Of a stretch of 64,000 nucleotides of DNA, positions 47,548 through 60,500 are shown in pieces. The translations under genes were made by a program, and so were the position numbers. Source of the stretch: Paracyclopina nana (lineage: Eukaryota > Arthropoda > Copepoda > Cyclopoida > Cyclopettidae); NCBI GenBank assembly GCA_019096065.1, contig JAGUCH010000001.1, forward strand, positions 11,098,001 through 11,162,000, in the 5' to 3' direction. The first letter of the stretch is position 1; each line of letters begins with the position of its first letter. The notes beneath the pieces were generated by a model. It was not told where the DNA came from, did no database searches, and saw only the letters and a list, made by a program, of their open reading frames with translations.

Positions 47548-48510
47548 GGCCTGGATCAGCTGGTTAATTCACCGCAATTTTGAGCTCCGTAATTGCGGTG
47601 CAATTGTCAACGTAACAGCGATCAGCTGGTAATTGTAATCCAATTTTTGCTATGTGCAAAAATTACTTCTTTAGCGGGTTTATAGTAAAACTTTAAGACC
47701 AAAATTCAAAAATGGGATCATTAGAGCTGAAACTATCAAAACCAGCTTCTGTTATGAGAAATAAGGCCAACAATTAGGCCAACTTAAATTGCAAAGGTTT
47801 GTTAGACTTTACTCTTAAAGTTCCGCCGCTGCTTTGCTCGCCGAAATTGCACTGCAATTATCTGTGGAAGCTGATCCACTTAAATTGGGCTTTGCTCACG
47901 GAGGCTCTGGTAGTAATGATTTTTGCCGCCAGGAGGAGCTAATGATACCCCAGCTAATAGCAGCGTAAGCTAAGCGGGCAGAAAATTGAATTTCGATCTG
48001 TTTCTGTTTCCACCCGCCCCGCTACTAGCCCCGATCTAAAACTATTGAACCTCCGATCAATTTTAAAAGCATCCAGATTTGATATATTTCAACTACTTCA
48101 CTAATATTTCAGTCTTCTAATTTTTGAAAAGCAAGTTTTAATCTTGTTTTGTAGTCATTTTAAGGGCAAATTCAGTTATAATTGCATGCTTTGTAGGACA
48201 ATTTGCCCAAGAAAATCAGCTTGATACACGGTGGAGCTTTCTTGAAAAGGCAGAAAATCTCTACTTTCTTGACAAAAACGCCAAATATTTCATTTTTTAA
48301 AGTCAAAAAGCCAAATGATAACGATTATGCGACGAACTAGTTTAAGCGACTTTGAAAAAGAATCGGAGGTTACTTCTAATGCCATCTTTTTTACATTATT
48401 CGGAAAAATGTAACTACACCGTGAGCAAAGCCCAATTGTAGCCCAATTACAAACTGCAGCTGAAATTATAAACGAAATTGCGCTGCAATCAGGACCAGCT
48501 GATCCAGGCC
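47548..48510 (+). mobile_element. Family B MITE copy 1, itself interrupted
   Basis: 963 bp with 17-bp terminal inverted repeats GGCCTGGATCAGCTGGT. It is inserted in family A with flanks TAA and CAA, a possible 3-bp duplication. GGCC ends and 3-bp duplications recall PIF/Harbinger elements. A related 412-bp copy is at 52423. Its extra length is due to the family D insertion. Confidence 0.82.
47887..48433 (+). mobile_element. Family D inverted-repeat element inside family B
   Basis: 547 bp bounded by GGGCTTTGCTCACGG and its exact complement CCGTGAGCAAAGCCC. The uninterrupted family B copy at 52423 continues across this point, which shows D arrived after B. The flanking AATTG on both sides may be part of the ends or a target duplication. 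No coding capacity seen. Confidence 0.78.
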
Positions 48511-48563
48511 CAAGTCAGGTCGAGCTGAGCGCACGAGCTAGCTGTGACCTGACTGTGCTAAAA

Positions 48564-48772
48564 GGCCGTTCTCATATTGCCGGAAAAAGCTAAGCTAAGG
48601 TGAAAATAGCTAAGCTAAGGTAAAAATAGCTAAGCAAACGCTCAACATTTCAAGCAAAGTAGCTGCTTTTTGTGAATGTTGAGCGAAATAACCGGTTTTC
48701 GTTGCATAATTTTTACCTTAGCTTAGCTAATTTTACCTTAGCTTAGCTTTTTCCGGCAATATGAGAACGGCC
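48564..48772 (+). mobile_element. Family C fold-back element inside family A
   Basis: 209 bp with long (about 70 bp) inverted arms beginning GGCCGTTCTCATATTGCCGG, followed by repeated AGCTAAGCTAAGGT words. The host element shows the direct repeat TAAAA on both sides, a likely 5-bp target duplication. Confidence 0.88.
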
Positions 48773-48830
48773 TAAAATGTCTTAAGTTACGTCTCTAGAC
48801 TATGCTGATTTTCCTTGTTGGAACCGGGCT

Positions 48831-49264
48831 GATGTGTAGTAAAGTAAACAAATTAATGTCCTGTTCATGTACGCCCCAAACTCCTTAGGCAAATGCACGA
48901 AAAACACCTCAAGGAAAGGAGAAAAATTGTCTTATGACAAGCGCCAGCTAATACTAAAAAAATCAGATCGACTTTAAGCCACCTTGAAAGTAAACAAATC
49001 TAAAATTGGCTATTAAGTGCTCCACATTTTAGACCTTTTGAGCAAATCAATAGTCAAATTCCATCTGTTATCAAAGAAACGTGATGAAAGATAGTTTGTT
49101 TTCAAATATGCTGAAAACTATGAGACAAAATTGCAAAAATTGCCATTAAAAATTCTGCTCGGCCCCAAGCTGAACTCGTAGAGTGGCAGTCAGCAACAGA
49201 TTCACTTTTCCTTAGGAAAATTTTTTCCTTACCTTAAGGTATTCTTAATACACGAACAAGGCAT
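48831..49264. other. Unannotated spacer
   Basis: AT-rich sequence between two family A remnants; nothing recognised. Confidence 0.35.
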
Positions 49265-49367
49265 AAGTCAGGTCGAGCTGAGAGCGCGAGCTTGCTGCGA
49301 CCTGACAATCCTAAAAAGTCAAGTGACGTCTCCTAACTCTGCTGATTTACCTAGTTGGAACCGGGCT
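49265..49367 (+). mobile_element. Family A MITE, right-half fragment
   Basis: Begins at the inner AAGTCAGGTCGAGCTGAGAG and runs to the right end GGAACCGGGCT; the left third is missing. Confidence 0.75.
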
Positions 49368-49951
49368 TTTATGTATAACGTTTGAAATTATGGTGAATAC
49401 TGCCACACATCCCTTGATTTTGCGAGCTAAATGCGGGAACAAAAGTAGCTGGATTTTTACTTGAATTGTTATCCTGAAGCAAGTGTCTATTTTAAAAGAG
49501 GCCTCTTTATAGAAAAGCTGCAATGGCAAGAGTTGCAGTTATCTAAATTGCCTTAGCTTTATCCCTAATGAACTAATTTTCTCGGTATATGGCTGCATCT
49601 TGATCCCCAGGAAGAAAAATTAGAGCAAGCTTTGCCAAATGTATTCACCTGCAGACTGAATACAACCACAATGGTCTTGATTTTCGTGGCAGAGTTTGTT
49701 ACGTATCATAATAACAAGGTATTGTATATTGCTCGTGATGAATGCAAGTGCACAAGTACGACCAACCTTTGCAAAAGGTGTTTTGCCATGCTGCAGTTAC
49801 TAATGCCCTTCTTCGGCTATAGTTTCCGGTTCGTGGCACCATCAATGATGAATGAAGCAATTTCACAAAAGCATATTGATGACATGTGATACATATAAAA
49901 TTGGAAGTACCATTTTGGCGATGCACGGCCATCATATTCAGCCCTAATCAC

Positions 49952-50240
49952 CGCCCAACCAGAAATTCTGAGCCCTCATACGGCAAAAAAACACTCAGTG
50001 AAACATATACGTTTTATCAACATTGAGTTTTAGTCATTATGTAACATTAACTGCCTTGCCACCTAGGTAAAATCAAAAGCACCCACTTTCCATGTCACAT
50101 TCGATTTTTTCCAAATATTTTACATAGGTGTCATGGAAGTTAATGTTACATAACGACATAAACTCAACCTGGGTAAAACGAAGGAGTGCTAACACGTTAC
50201 AATAACTTTCAGAAAACTGGGGAAAATTTCTGGTTGGGCG
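49952..50240. mobile_element. 289-bp inverted-repeat element
   Basis: The outer ends CGCCCAACCAGAAATT and AATTTCTGGTTGGGCG are exact complements. A second inner inverted pair of about 30 bp (TTGAGTTTTAGTCATTATG at 50022, and its near-complement ending CAACC near 50169) sits inside. This is MITE-like and non-coding. Target duplication not resolved. Confidence 0.75.
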
Positions 50241-52422
50241 TACAGCAATAATGCAACTCACTTTACAATTTTACTTGTATTGCAAAATCGCTTTAAACGC
50301 ATGGAAGCCAACTACTGTTGCAGTTGCTATTTTTCTGTGCAACACAACAATGCACCTCCATAAGCTCTAAGGTCCTCCCATCATCAATGATGAATGAAGC
50401 AATATCATAAAAAAGAAGAAGATCTCTCGAATCTCTGGTGGCGAAAAGAAAGTTCTCCAGAGCAATTAGGAAGTATATCACCAAGGTGCAGCTGGAAGGA
50501 GGTCTACTGCAACCAATACTTATCTCACCAGCAACAGACAGAAGAAGTAGCTGTTCTGTTCTATTCAACATAGACAGAATTGGAATATCAAATGAGCAGA
50601 AGCACAATTACAAACAAATACTGATTACCTTACAAGCTGTGACTTTCTATGATGCTCCTTTATGATATGTATTGGTATATTTTTTAGCCCGAAAGTATAG
50701 TGATTTACTGTAATGTTGGCCAGACATTGTGTATAATAAGGCCATTTGTTAAAAACTCCTCCTCGCTGCTACTTCTGCTACAGCTATTACTGCTGGTCCA
50801 AAAGGGCAACTGTTATCAGAGGAGTACAGATTTAGAAAGCCTAAGCCATTTTTTACTTTAAGGGAGGAGGATTCAAAATGGAGCTGCAGTTAAGATTGCA
50901 GAGAACGATTCCACTTGTATCTCAAGTCCATTTGGAAAATTCTGCCATTTGCTTAAAGTGTTTTATGATTACAGAAATAAACTTAATCAGGGAGCTTCTT
51001 CAGCTTTGGGGCTTTCTCTAGCCTAAATTGAACTTCAAAGACAGCTTAAAAGGGCTTCTGTCAAAATTGAGTAATATTAATTCTTGTGCGGGCATTTTGC
51101 AAACTCGCACAGATGAAGCTGTTCTCCACTATTTTACAACGGTATTTTCTACGAAAAATTATTGGCCTACATGTAAAAATTGGGTGGAGAAAAAGAAGAA
51201 GCCCGTCAATTGGGTGCAGTACAGTAGTGTCCTATAGCAGTACAAGCGAGCTGCGCTCATAAATGAAGATCCTCTTGCACTGCTACTTTATCATGGTCGC
51301 AATTTTCCTCTCAGCACACATATCCAATACATTTATGGCTCTATTTTCACATTGCATTGGAAATATGTAGGAAGGTGAACATTTAGAAAGCGTGTAGCTG
51401 GTGAGTCACTTTCGAGCTTCCAGTTATAAGTATTTTTCGTTCCAAACAAAGGCTTGAACCACTAGTACAAAGATGGAACATCATTTATCGATCTTTCAGA
51501 CAAGATTTTTTTCGTGGAAGATTCTTGGCATTAATGGTAAACTATGGAGAGTGCAAAAAGAGAAAATTATCATGAGCTGCCAAGGCTTGAAGCACAATAA
51601 GAGAGCACAAATCTGAGACATGTGAAGTGCAAAGCTTTTTTTGGTGGCAAATCCTCAAAACCTCACCACTATACTATATAGCTGGCTAGCGTAGAAGCAA
51701 GAAAAAGTTGGGGAAATAACTGGGTCAAAAGCAAAGCTTAAAAAGAACCATCTGAGTATGAAGAAAAAGATTATTATGATATGGTGTGAAGAAAGAAAAA
51801 TGTTGTTTTCAAGTTGTCTGCAGTCATTTTTCAGATTGGTTGCAATAACAGGAAGAAGATGTCAACCTGCCCCAACAGCTGAACTCCAACTCTTAATAAA
51901 AAGGTCGTTCCTAAAAAGGCTTTTTTCTTCAGCTAATACTGCGCTACAAAAGTTTTAGCAATGAATTGAATATTTTTAAAGCAATTGTGTTTACGTACGA
52001 ACTACTTTGACTTCTTGCCAACTGTGAAGCAAGTGACTGAAATGCCTTGTTTTGTCCGGGAATAATTGCCATGTTGAACCTGTGCAATTAAGTTGGAGTT
52101 GAGCTTTTGATGCAGCCAAAACTGGCACATATCTTTAGGAGACATATGGCAGTGGTGCCAAGGCAAGAAATATGATCCAACTTCTGCAGACTTTCAGTAT
52201 ATAGCACGAGTGAAGGAAGAGAAGAAGGGAGATCCTGCTCGCAGATTCAAACTACAAATGAGACATTTCCGCGAATACTTTTGGCGCCAGGCCCAGACCT
52301 ATTCTTTTCTGTCCAAAGTCCTTTCATCGACATTGAATTCCAGACATTTGCTTAACAAATGGCTAGAATGCTAAAGGTGCAATGAGGCTCACATCTCTCT
52401 CGAAATGAGCACGTAAACTTAT
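50241..52422. other. Gene-free stretch
   Basis: Only unrelated short frames. The sequence CATCAATGATGAATGAAGCAA at 50380 also occurs at 49840 (written here to about its length limit), so the two sides of the 289-bp element carry a diverged direct repeat. Confidence 0.35.
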
Positions 52423-52834
52423 GGCCTGGATCAGCTGGTCCTGATTGCAGCGCAATTTCGGTCATAATTTCAGCTGCTGTTTGTAATTGCGCTGCAATTT
52501 AAGTGGATCAGCTACTACAGATAATTGCAGCGCAATTTCGGCGAGCAAAGCAGCGGCGGAACTTTAACAGTAAAGTCAACCAAACCTTTGCAATTTAAGT
52601 TGGCCTAACTTTTGGCCTTATTTGCCATAACAGAGGCTGTTTTTGATAGTTTAAGCTCTAATGATCCCATTTTTGAATTTTGGTCTTAAAGTTTGAATAT
52701 AAACCCAATATAGAAGTAATTTTTGAGCATGGCAAAAATTGGATTACAATTACCAGCTGATCGCTGTTATGTTGACAATTGCATCGCAATTACGGCGCTC
52801 AAAATTGCGGTGAAATAACCAGCTGATCCAGGCC
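52423..52834 (+). mobile_element. Family B MITE, copy 2
   Basis: A 412-bp copy with ends GGCCTGGATCAGCTGGT and its complement ACCAGCTGATCCAGGCC, flanked on both sides by TAT (3-bp target duplication). Several inner GATCAGCT and TGCAGCGCAATT words repeat in both orientations. Its uninterrupted interior shows where family D inserted in copy 1. Confidence 0.88.
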
Positions 52835-53007
52835 TATAACTTGCATATCTAACAAAAATACTTACAGCATTGGAAAGTACTTATAAGTGGAATTGTGTCA
52901 CACGCTTACTATACTTTCACTGATGGCACACTAGAAGCAATTCTTGGCAAGAAGAGCCAAGTTGTATTTGAAAGTTGGCATGCTTTTCCTGATTTTTGAT
53001 TAATTTT

Positions 53008-53055
53008 AGATGGGCAGGACCCAACTTCCAGGGTTGGGTCTCCCCATCTGATTAT
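53008..53055. repeat. Short hairpin palindrome
   Basis: Arms AGATGGGCAGGACCCAAC and GTTGGGTCTCCCCATCT flank a 7-nt loop (TTCCAGG). The loop is too short for a usual microRNA precursor; it is probably a small fold-back remnant. Confidence 0.6.
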
Positions 53056-55662
53056 CTACTGCCATTGCAGCAAAAAATCTGGCATTTTTCTGGAGCTATA
53101 TGCGCAAAAGCTGAAGCTTAGCTTAGTAATTAGTTGCAACCACGCTAAGATATGTGACATCGGCTGAGAAAGTGCTGAGTCGCAGTGCATATTAAAAGAT
53201 AGATGAGCGCGTTCTTGAGGTCCACTAGGCTGGCAGTCAAGCAGGGAATGGGGCGAAAAGTTTCAAGAACTGAGTCAAACTTTTACAATGAGAATCGGAG
53301 AGCAATAAAGGTTGAGATATTGGACTCGGCCATGTTTTGTCATCGCAGAAGCAGCGAGCGCCGCGTCCTTCAGCCGAAACTTGAGCAAACTTTGCAGTAG
53401 TAATTCAAAAGTAGCGCAACTGTCGCAGAAACATCCAATTTCTGCTCATCAAACCCTCAGCTTTTGTACTTTATTGCACTGGAAAACACAACAGCACAAT
53501 TTGCTGCCACAATGCATCATCACATGTATAGTATCGCTTCAGTACATTGCGGTAAGCCGAAAATGGAGGCTTGAATTTTTAACCAAAATTGTGGCGTATT
53601 CACTCCTCATTTACGCTGGCCACATCCTTGCTGCTGAGATGATGCATCAGCATATTCCACCACTCATTGGCCTCGACTTTGAGGAAATAAGAAGAGAATG
53701 ATAAATTGTGATAAAACAAGACACTGTATTCTTATTTCTGCCCAGTTATCATATCATTTTTCCTCATTGAGGTCATCAAGTCAACGAATTTTTTCCTTTT
53801 TAGGGCTGGCCTTTACTTGGGATTCATGGTTGACTGGCTTTTTGACCTCAAATGGGTTTGCACTCCCATGAGCAGCAGTAGTCGTTTCGTGTACACACAT
53901 GAGGGCTCGACACCAACTTACTACGCCTGGGCTTTTTCCAATAGGGGTAAATTGTTTCTGCCTCTTCACCAACCCAATCTGAAACAGTGAATGCTTTTGA
54001 AACCTGTCAAATCCACACTGCTGTTGTTAATTTACTCAGCAGTTCCATCAACATGATGGCAGCTGCCGACGAGAGGAAAGTTTTGCAAATGGCTTTCTAA
54101 ACTTGACCCTTGACGTAATTGCAACATGAAAAAGAACGCAGGTTGGTTGTTGAACTAGTTGCTGTTGTTGTTGGGGTGGAGCTGCATGTTGTAGTAGGTT
54201 TACTTGGAAATATTAGGAAGCAATGAGAAAGTCAGGACAATTACAAGTCCCAGCTGACATTTTGCAAGATTAAACACTCCTGACCACAAAAGTGAAAGCA
54301 ATGTTAAGAAAGTAGTACTTTGCTGTATAGTCTTTCTCGTGCAATTACCAATTTGCGAGCTGATGATTCGTTTTATGCTACTATATCATAGATGAGAACT
54401 TTTCACCTCGGCATTCTTGAGATGGAAGCTCCTTGGTAGCATAATTTTGCAAATATTTGGTGGAAAGACAAAAGGTGTGCTTATAAGTTTCAGCCTGCTG
54501 AAAGTGCTCTCAGATTTCGATTGTATTTGATCTTCGTAAAGGCAATTCTACATGGCTTTGTTTTCGCTCATGTAGTATTTGAGATTGGGCTCCTGGCTTT
54601 CATATCATCTTACTGCAGATGTGGAATACACGAGTGTAAGGTTATTTCACATTCTATTTAATATGCAGGTTCAGAACTCAACCCTTTGGACCCCCGAGTG
54701 TAGTTTGGCGGATCCTAGATTTGTTTGCGCATAAACAAATTGCTCAATCTTTGCTTACTGCACAAAGTTGCATGCATCAATCAATAGCAGCTAGCAGACC
54801 CAAAAAAACAAGCTGGAGGAAAAAATCATGACTCTTTGATAAGAAATGAAGAGATGGAAGAAGAAGGAGAGGACAACAACTTCTTCTTCTCCATCTACTG
54901 TTTGTCGAAAGGCATACCAAGACGAGGAGGAACTTTTAGAGAGCTAACCAAACAAAGAATAGACATTTTTTGGTGGTTCTACCAACTCTTCAGTCAAACG
55001 CCCCATGCGCAATTTCAATCCATTTGCAGCACTCCCTCGTACATAAAATGGCATTGAATGACTCTGGTTGCATGCTAGATCAGTTACATATCATCAGAGG
55101 AGCTTTTCGAAGTTTCCTGCTGGCACGTTGTAAAAAGTGGTAACCACTGCACTGTACACTCTTGCTGCCATTCTCAGCGGATGAAAGAAAACGCAATTTG
55201 CCAAGAAAATGACAAATTGTACGTGCGATGGCGAAAACAGGTCGGAGAAACCTAATTTTCTTTACAACACCCAGTGCTGTACAGCTTGTAAAGTACTTTC
55301 TAATCAACTCCTCTTGGGTGTGGTCATTTATCTCACAAAATAGACGAACTTACCTCCAAATTGACCTCTTGGCCACCCAGCGACACTTTGCCAGCAGCTT
55401 CAAACATGTTCTGTGAAATAATGCAGCTTTTTAAATGTTTGCCCAATCAGCTGAATTATCTATCATGAGCTTACAAGGAAATGAGTTACAAGCATTTGTC
55501 GCCTAAAGAAAATCGTAAAAATTACTATTGGATGCACTAATCTAAGTGTTAATTTTAGTTATAGCCTGAAAGTGAAAGCCGCTATAGTAGCGCAGGTTTT
55601 TTCACAGAAATACATGAAAACATTGATTCAAATGTAGCTTGCTTGAATTTAGGCTCAACTTC

Positions 55663-55789
55663 AGTACGTCTCTGCAAAATGGGGTGAAAACATCCAGTGT
55701 GCAACATTTCTCTCTCTCTCTTTGGAGGCCGCTTCTTCTTGCTTGGAGGCCGCGTCCTCTCTGGTAGCCTCAGAGGACGGCCTCGAAAC
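55663..55789 (-). CDS. Possible isolated coding exon
   Basis: On the minus strand a phase-1 acceptor (CTAACTAAG) is followed by a frame reading SRPSSEATREDAASKQEE and on to FSPHFAET, with a weak donor GTACTG. The segment is rich in the AGGCC words that mark confirmed exons in this window. The plus strand is open too (LEAASSCLEAASS frame), so strand and reality are unsure. No partner exon found. Confidence 0.28.
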
Positions 55790-57588
55790 TTAGTTAGGTA
55801 TTGCCTATCTTACCAACCACGTTCTGATTGCATTATTGTGGCATTTAAACAAAGTGACACAAATATCAACACCACTAATATCAAGGGCAGCCAAGAGCAA
55901 GCAATCTTTTGTCCAAGATGATCTATAGTAATAAGGTGAGTTCTTGTCGCTGCTTTACTATAGCACACAGTCTGACTGAGCTGTGGTAGGCTTCAAGACA
56001 AAATTTCAATAGAATTCTGTGGATTTCACTTTCAAAAATTTCCATAACCAGCCTTAAATTATCAAAAAGTGCCCAAATTGCATACTTTTTTAAAAAAGAC
56101 AGAACTTATCTAGGAGCTCTGTTGAAGACGCGTGAGATTAGCCTGCTTGCCTCCATGACTGACACGTCACTTGAGCTCACGCGCTATGTAGTAAGAACTA
56201 CTAGCGCCACCTAGGCTAAGACAAACAGATTTGGTGATTTTAGCATGCAAAACTTGCGTCAAGAACTCACTTACGAGACCCCCCTGCTTTTGTCAAGTAA
56301 GTTGAATTCTTGAATTTTAACCAAAGTTTTGGTTCTAGCTATTACTCAATTCTTTGCATAGAAAATAAATATTTTGATATTACTTCACTTAACATGAAAA
56401 AAACTACCTTTATTGTAATGAACTTGCTTTGGGCAAGCCTTTTAAGTTGTGATCATAGGCTAGTTTAACAAGTCGAAGCTCTATGTGTCTGTTCTCGTGT
56501 AATTATACCATTCTTCAGATGAAGAGATCATTACTACTCCACGAGGGTTGTTGTTGTTGTTTTCCTTGCCTTACTTAGCTTTGTTTCTGTCTTTCATTGG
56601 ATGCTGCAATGTTGCCTCTGGCCTGTTAATGGTTATAGATGCATAAAAGACAATGCTTGCCTCAATTTTTTTTGATTATCATCATGAGGACTCTGTACAA
56701 TAGCCTTACGAGATGCAAAAGGCTTATTGTTCTTTAGGATAAAATAATCATGAAAGGCAAATGTCGTTAAAGCATAAAAAATACTTTTTTAATAAATAAA
56801 TATTGCATAGCTATCATTATTCAGATTATAGTGCATTATTATGAGAAAAGAGTGCAGCTACGTTTGAGAATATTCTTCTTATCTCCATTACAGTGATTAA
56901 CCAGGAGTAAAAGAGGATTGAGGTTGACCTCAGGTGCATCAAGAAATGTGGCTACAAGGACTGGTTTATTTGCCTAAGGAGAAGAAGTGCTTTTTTTGTT
57001 GCTAGTAGAATGACTAATATAAGTGGCTGAACAACTTCTCCTTGGTATCAAGATGAGAAGGAGCAATTAGACACTACTTGTGCACTAATACTACCACTAC
57101 TACTTTTGTGCCACCAACAAATACAATTAGGGAAAGTTGTGTGTTTACATGACTGCTACACAAATTGGCCCTGAAAAGCAATCAAGGGCTACTGCAAGAC
57201 CACTGAATTCTACTTTGTACAGTGAGGATCAATCGTTCAATGGACTTGCACTGAATGCTAGTAAGTAGTACATTCCTGAGAAGGTTCTTGAAGCAATGCT
57301 CACGTTATACATTGAAAATAAGAAAGAGGTGAAAGCAGCAAGACTTCAATGAAGAAAAAATGATGATGAAACTGCTCCTAAAGACACTGAGAAAAGTCTA
57401 GTTAACTTTGAGCCCTCACCACGTCACATAGTCTCATTTCATTGAACTTCACTGATCCATAAAATCTTCAGACGTCGCTCTTCTCTGTAAACTACTTTGA
57501 CAGAAAGCAGTCAAAACCAATTGACTCCACAGAATCAAAAATGCATTGAGTGTTCTGACAAAAAACCAGAGGCATAACCAAGTAAAAG

Positions 57589-60500
57589 ATGAAGAAGAAC
57601 CACTGCCACTGCAAATCTCCACCAGCCTTTTTGTTTGGCACCATTTTCTTCTTTAGCCTCTTGGCTACAGGAAGTTCAAGATATCGATATGAAAGACCCT
57701 CCAGAGTGGTTGAAATCAAACAAGGAAGGCTGCAAGGAACTCTGGTGGAAGTGCCATTGATCTCACCATTTGGAGGACCAGATAAGAATCAGGTCAGCAA
57801 CCTTATAAACCTTTAATTACATTGCTGAGCACAGGGTGAGGAGAAAAGTAGATAAACTGGCTAAGGTCAGCGCAAGTTCTGCTCCACATATTTTTCTGCA
57901 TCACCTTCTTCTCCTCTGCAAAAGTAGAACATGGCCTTTCTCTCCACCTGAGCCCATTTCTGGGGGAGGCATCATCATGTGTTGACATCAGAAAAATGAG
58001 ACTGAAGGGGGAGATCCTTCATTAATGTAATTACTGCATAAAACATAATAATGTCATTACTTTATAAGAGCCTTTTACTATGAGGAGAGACTAGGCCAAG
58101 TTAGTCCGCACATTATGCTTTTGTTGGAAGCTGTTTATGATGCTTCCAATAATGAGAAATCGTTTTCTCTCTCAAGAAACCTTGCTTCTTTTTTGCTTTT
58201 GAATTTGATTAGGTGAAGCACACAGCTATGAAATGCTCTTTCCCAAAGCTTTCTTTGTGCGCAGTGGATTATTTCTCAACTTTTTCACGCTTTGGTGAGT
58301 TAATTCAGCAATTTTGAGGCTTCCAACTTTTTCCCCTACACCATCACCAAGCAAGAGAAGATTGGTGGATGCAAAAGTTCAAACAGTTTGTATTAACAAC
58401 AAAACTTGTTTACACTGGATGATGAGGCGATAACATTACAGAAGCATTAAATTGACAAAGCCAAAAGCAATCAAATCACCCAGGAACAAATTAAAACTCT
58501 CTCAACAGGCAGATTTAATTTGACAGCCTAAATCGAAATGGAAATCCCATTCATCTTGGAACAATCAAAAGCAATCAAAATAGAAAAATTGAAAGGATGA
58601 AGCAATCCAAGGCCTAGCTTAGAAGGTCAATCTGAGAACATTCTTCTTGAAATTGATTTTGTAGCCAGCATATCTAGTTTATGGAACCACTTTGGCAGCC
58701 TTTCCTCATTAGAACTTCTGCCAATCTCTGCAATTGCCACACTGGGTTACAGACTTGATGAAAGCATGAACCCAGATTGCTTTTAGTGGAGATCATTTTT
58801 GCCCTCCCTCCCTATGTGCAATGGTGGAACGTATAAAAATCATCTTTATAAGAATGAAGCTTTTTCATCTGATTTTTTTCTGTGGGGTGAATATTTTACA
58901 GAGCTTTCAAGACAATTTACATACTTCTACACACTAGTGCACACACACAAATGAAAGTTTTGCATCCAATTTTCTACCAACTATCCGCAAGTTTACTTTA
59001 AGTTTCTACTTACCCTCCGTGCTCCATAGAAGAACTTCAAAAGAGAGGAAAAATTTAAAATTCAAAAGTGAAACATGCAGCTTCACCTGGCAGAAGGCAC
59101 TTTGCGTGAATTAGGTGGTGACCACAAGCACTGGCACATTTTTTCGCAAAATTGGAAGAAATTAAATTTCGAGAACGTCTCAATGTTTTCAACACAGAAC
59201 GCTGAGCCGGTCAGTCGGTCACGCAGCCTAGCGAGCGGGCGCGCGCGCTGTGTATTTCGCTTTAGCAGCGCGAGCGACAAGCCAAAACAAAACATTGCAG
59301 CTTTTTTCGGAACAAAAAAGCTGCGCTTTGTTTCTGTGCTGTGTTCACTTTCCCAGTGGCAGCCAGTTTTATAATGGAGTTGAAAAATGAGGTGGCAGCC
59401 AACAGTAGAGTGGCAAACTAACTTCTTTTGGGCTGCCATTTAAAATTTCCGTCAAATGACAGCTAGCAAGGCCGTCAGCATCCACCAGCCACGAAAAAAG
59501 CTGGGGCATGAAATATTCCCGACTGCCGCAATCTTGAGCACATTGGGATTAAATCACCCCATTTAAAAGGTATAGTTTTAACCCCGATTTTTTCTGGAAG
59601 CAAGGCCTTAATTTGCAAATGAGGCGAGATCTGGTAATTTTGTCATCTGTCTTTATGCAAAGAAGACATTTTGGGCTTGAAATCGCATGTCTGGTGCTTA
59701 AAAAGGCCATTAAATACTGAGCTTTACTTTTTTACGAGCTATAAAATTGAATTTGCTTGGTAACGACTTAATTTTATGCTGGCTGCAGCAGCTGCAGTTA
59801 AAATTATGAAAAATGAATCCCCTCACTCAAACTGATGCATTAATGCTATTCTTCTGCACTTTTTCGTAGGTGGAGATTTTCCGTGGGATTCCATTTGCAG
59901 CGCCACCTATCGGCTCTCTGCGTTTCATGCCCCCAGTGACTGTGACTCCTTGGCGGGAAATTCGAAGTTCCACGCATTTTGGGCCGGTGTGTCCCCAAAT
60001 GATGCCGTATACGCGCAACGAGACCGAAGCCTTGTCACGGATGAGCCAAGGTCGACTCAAGGCCATTCGAGATATGAAGCCTTTGTTGGCCAATCAAACT
60101 GAAGATTGCCTTTATCTCAATGTTTATAGCCCGCTATTACCACCAGTTTCTTCCACCTCCGGTAAGAGAAGTATTCCGTTGTACATTAAGGGCTAGGACC
60201 TTTAATCCAATATTTGAAACAGACAAATTATGCAAAGGCCAATTCATCTTGTTGATTTTCGTGGGAAGCTGCCCTAGTATAATTGTGCTCTCTTGGACTT
60301 TTTCCTGCTTTAGTGCATAAATGGAAACTTGGAAAAATGGCAGTTGTTTTGCGCAACTTTTGCTAAGGCTCTTAGGGTAACCAACTTGGTTTTTTGGGAG
60401 GGAAAGCACAAATCCAAATTTAAGCCAAGGCAATTCAGTAAATTTCTTCCCACCTCAAGATGTCAACAGGGAGCCTCCACAGAGGGGGTCATAATGAGTG

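Larger units (their letters stand above)
47495..48830 (+). mobile_element. Family A MITE copy 4, split by nested insertions
   Basis: Left piece 47495-47547 (AGCCCGGTTCCAACA to CCAGTTAA), middle piece 48511-48563 (CAAGTCAGG to GCTAAAA) and right piece 48773-48830 (ending GGAACCGGGCT). Joined, they match the 154-bp copy at 41622. Two other elements (families B and C) interrupt it. Confidence 0.85.
52835..57588. other. Intergenic DNA before the second neuroligin-like gene
   Basis: No confident gene. A compact hairpin (arms AGATGGGCAGGACCCAAC and GTTGGGTCTCCCCATCT) is at 53008-53055. A possible GC-rich exon at 55660-55790 is listed separately. Otherwise short frames only. Confidence 0.35.

Noticed and set aside
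53312-53701. 129-residue plus-strand open frame
   Set aside because: Irregular composition, no splice context and no recognisable motif; probably chance in AT-rich DNA.
53781-53972. Minus-strand frame containing an NPF motif (SANPFEVKKP)
   Set aside because: A single short motif is weak evidence, and no matching acceptor or neighbouring exon was found.
59083-59439. 118-residue minus-strand frame inside a neuroligin intron
   Set aside because: No family resemblance, no repeat-element ends and no splice support; it overlaps an equally open plus-strand frame.
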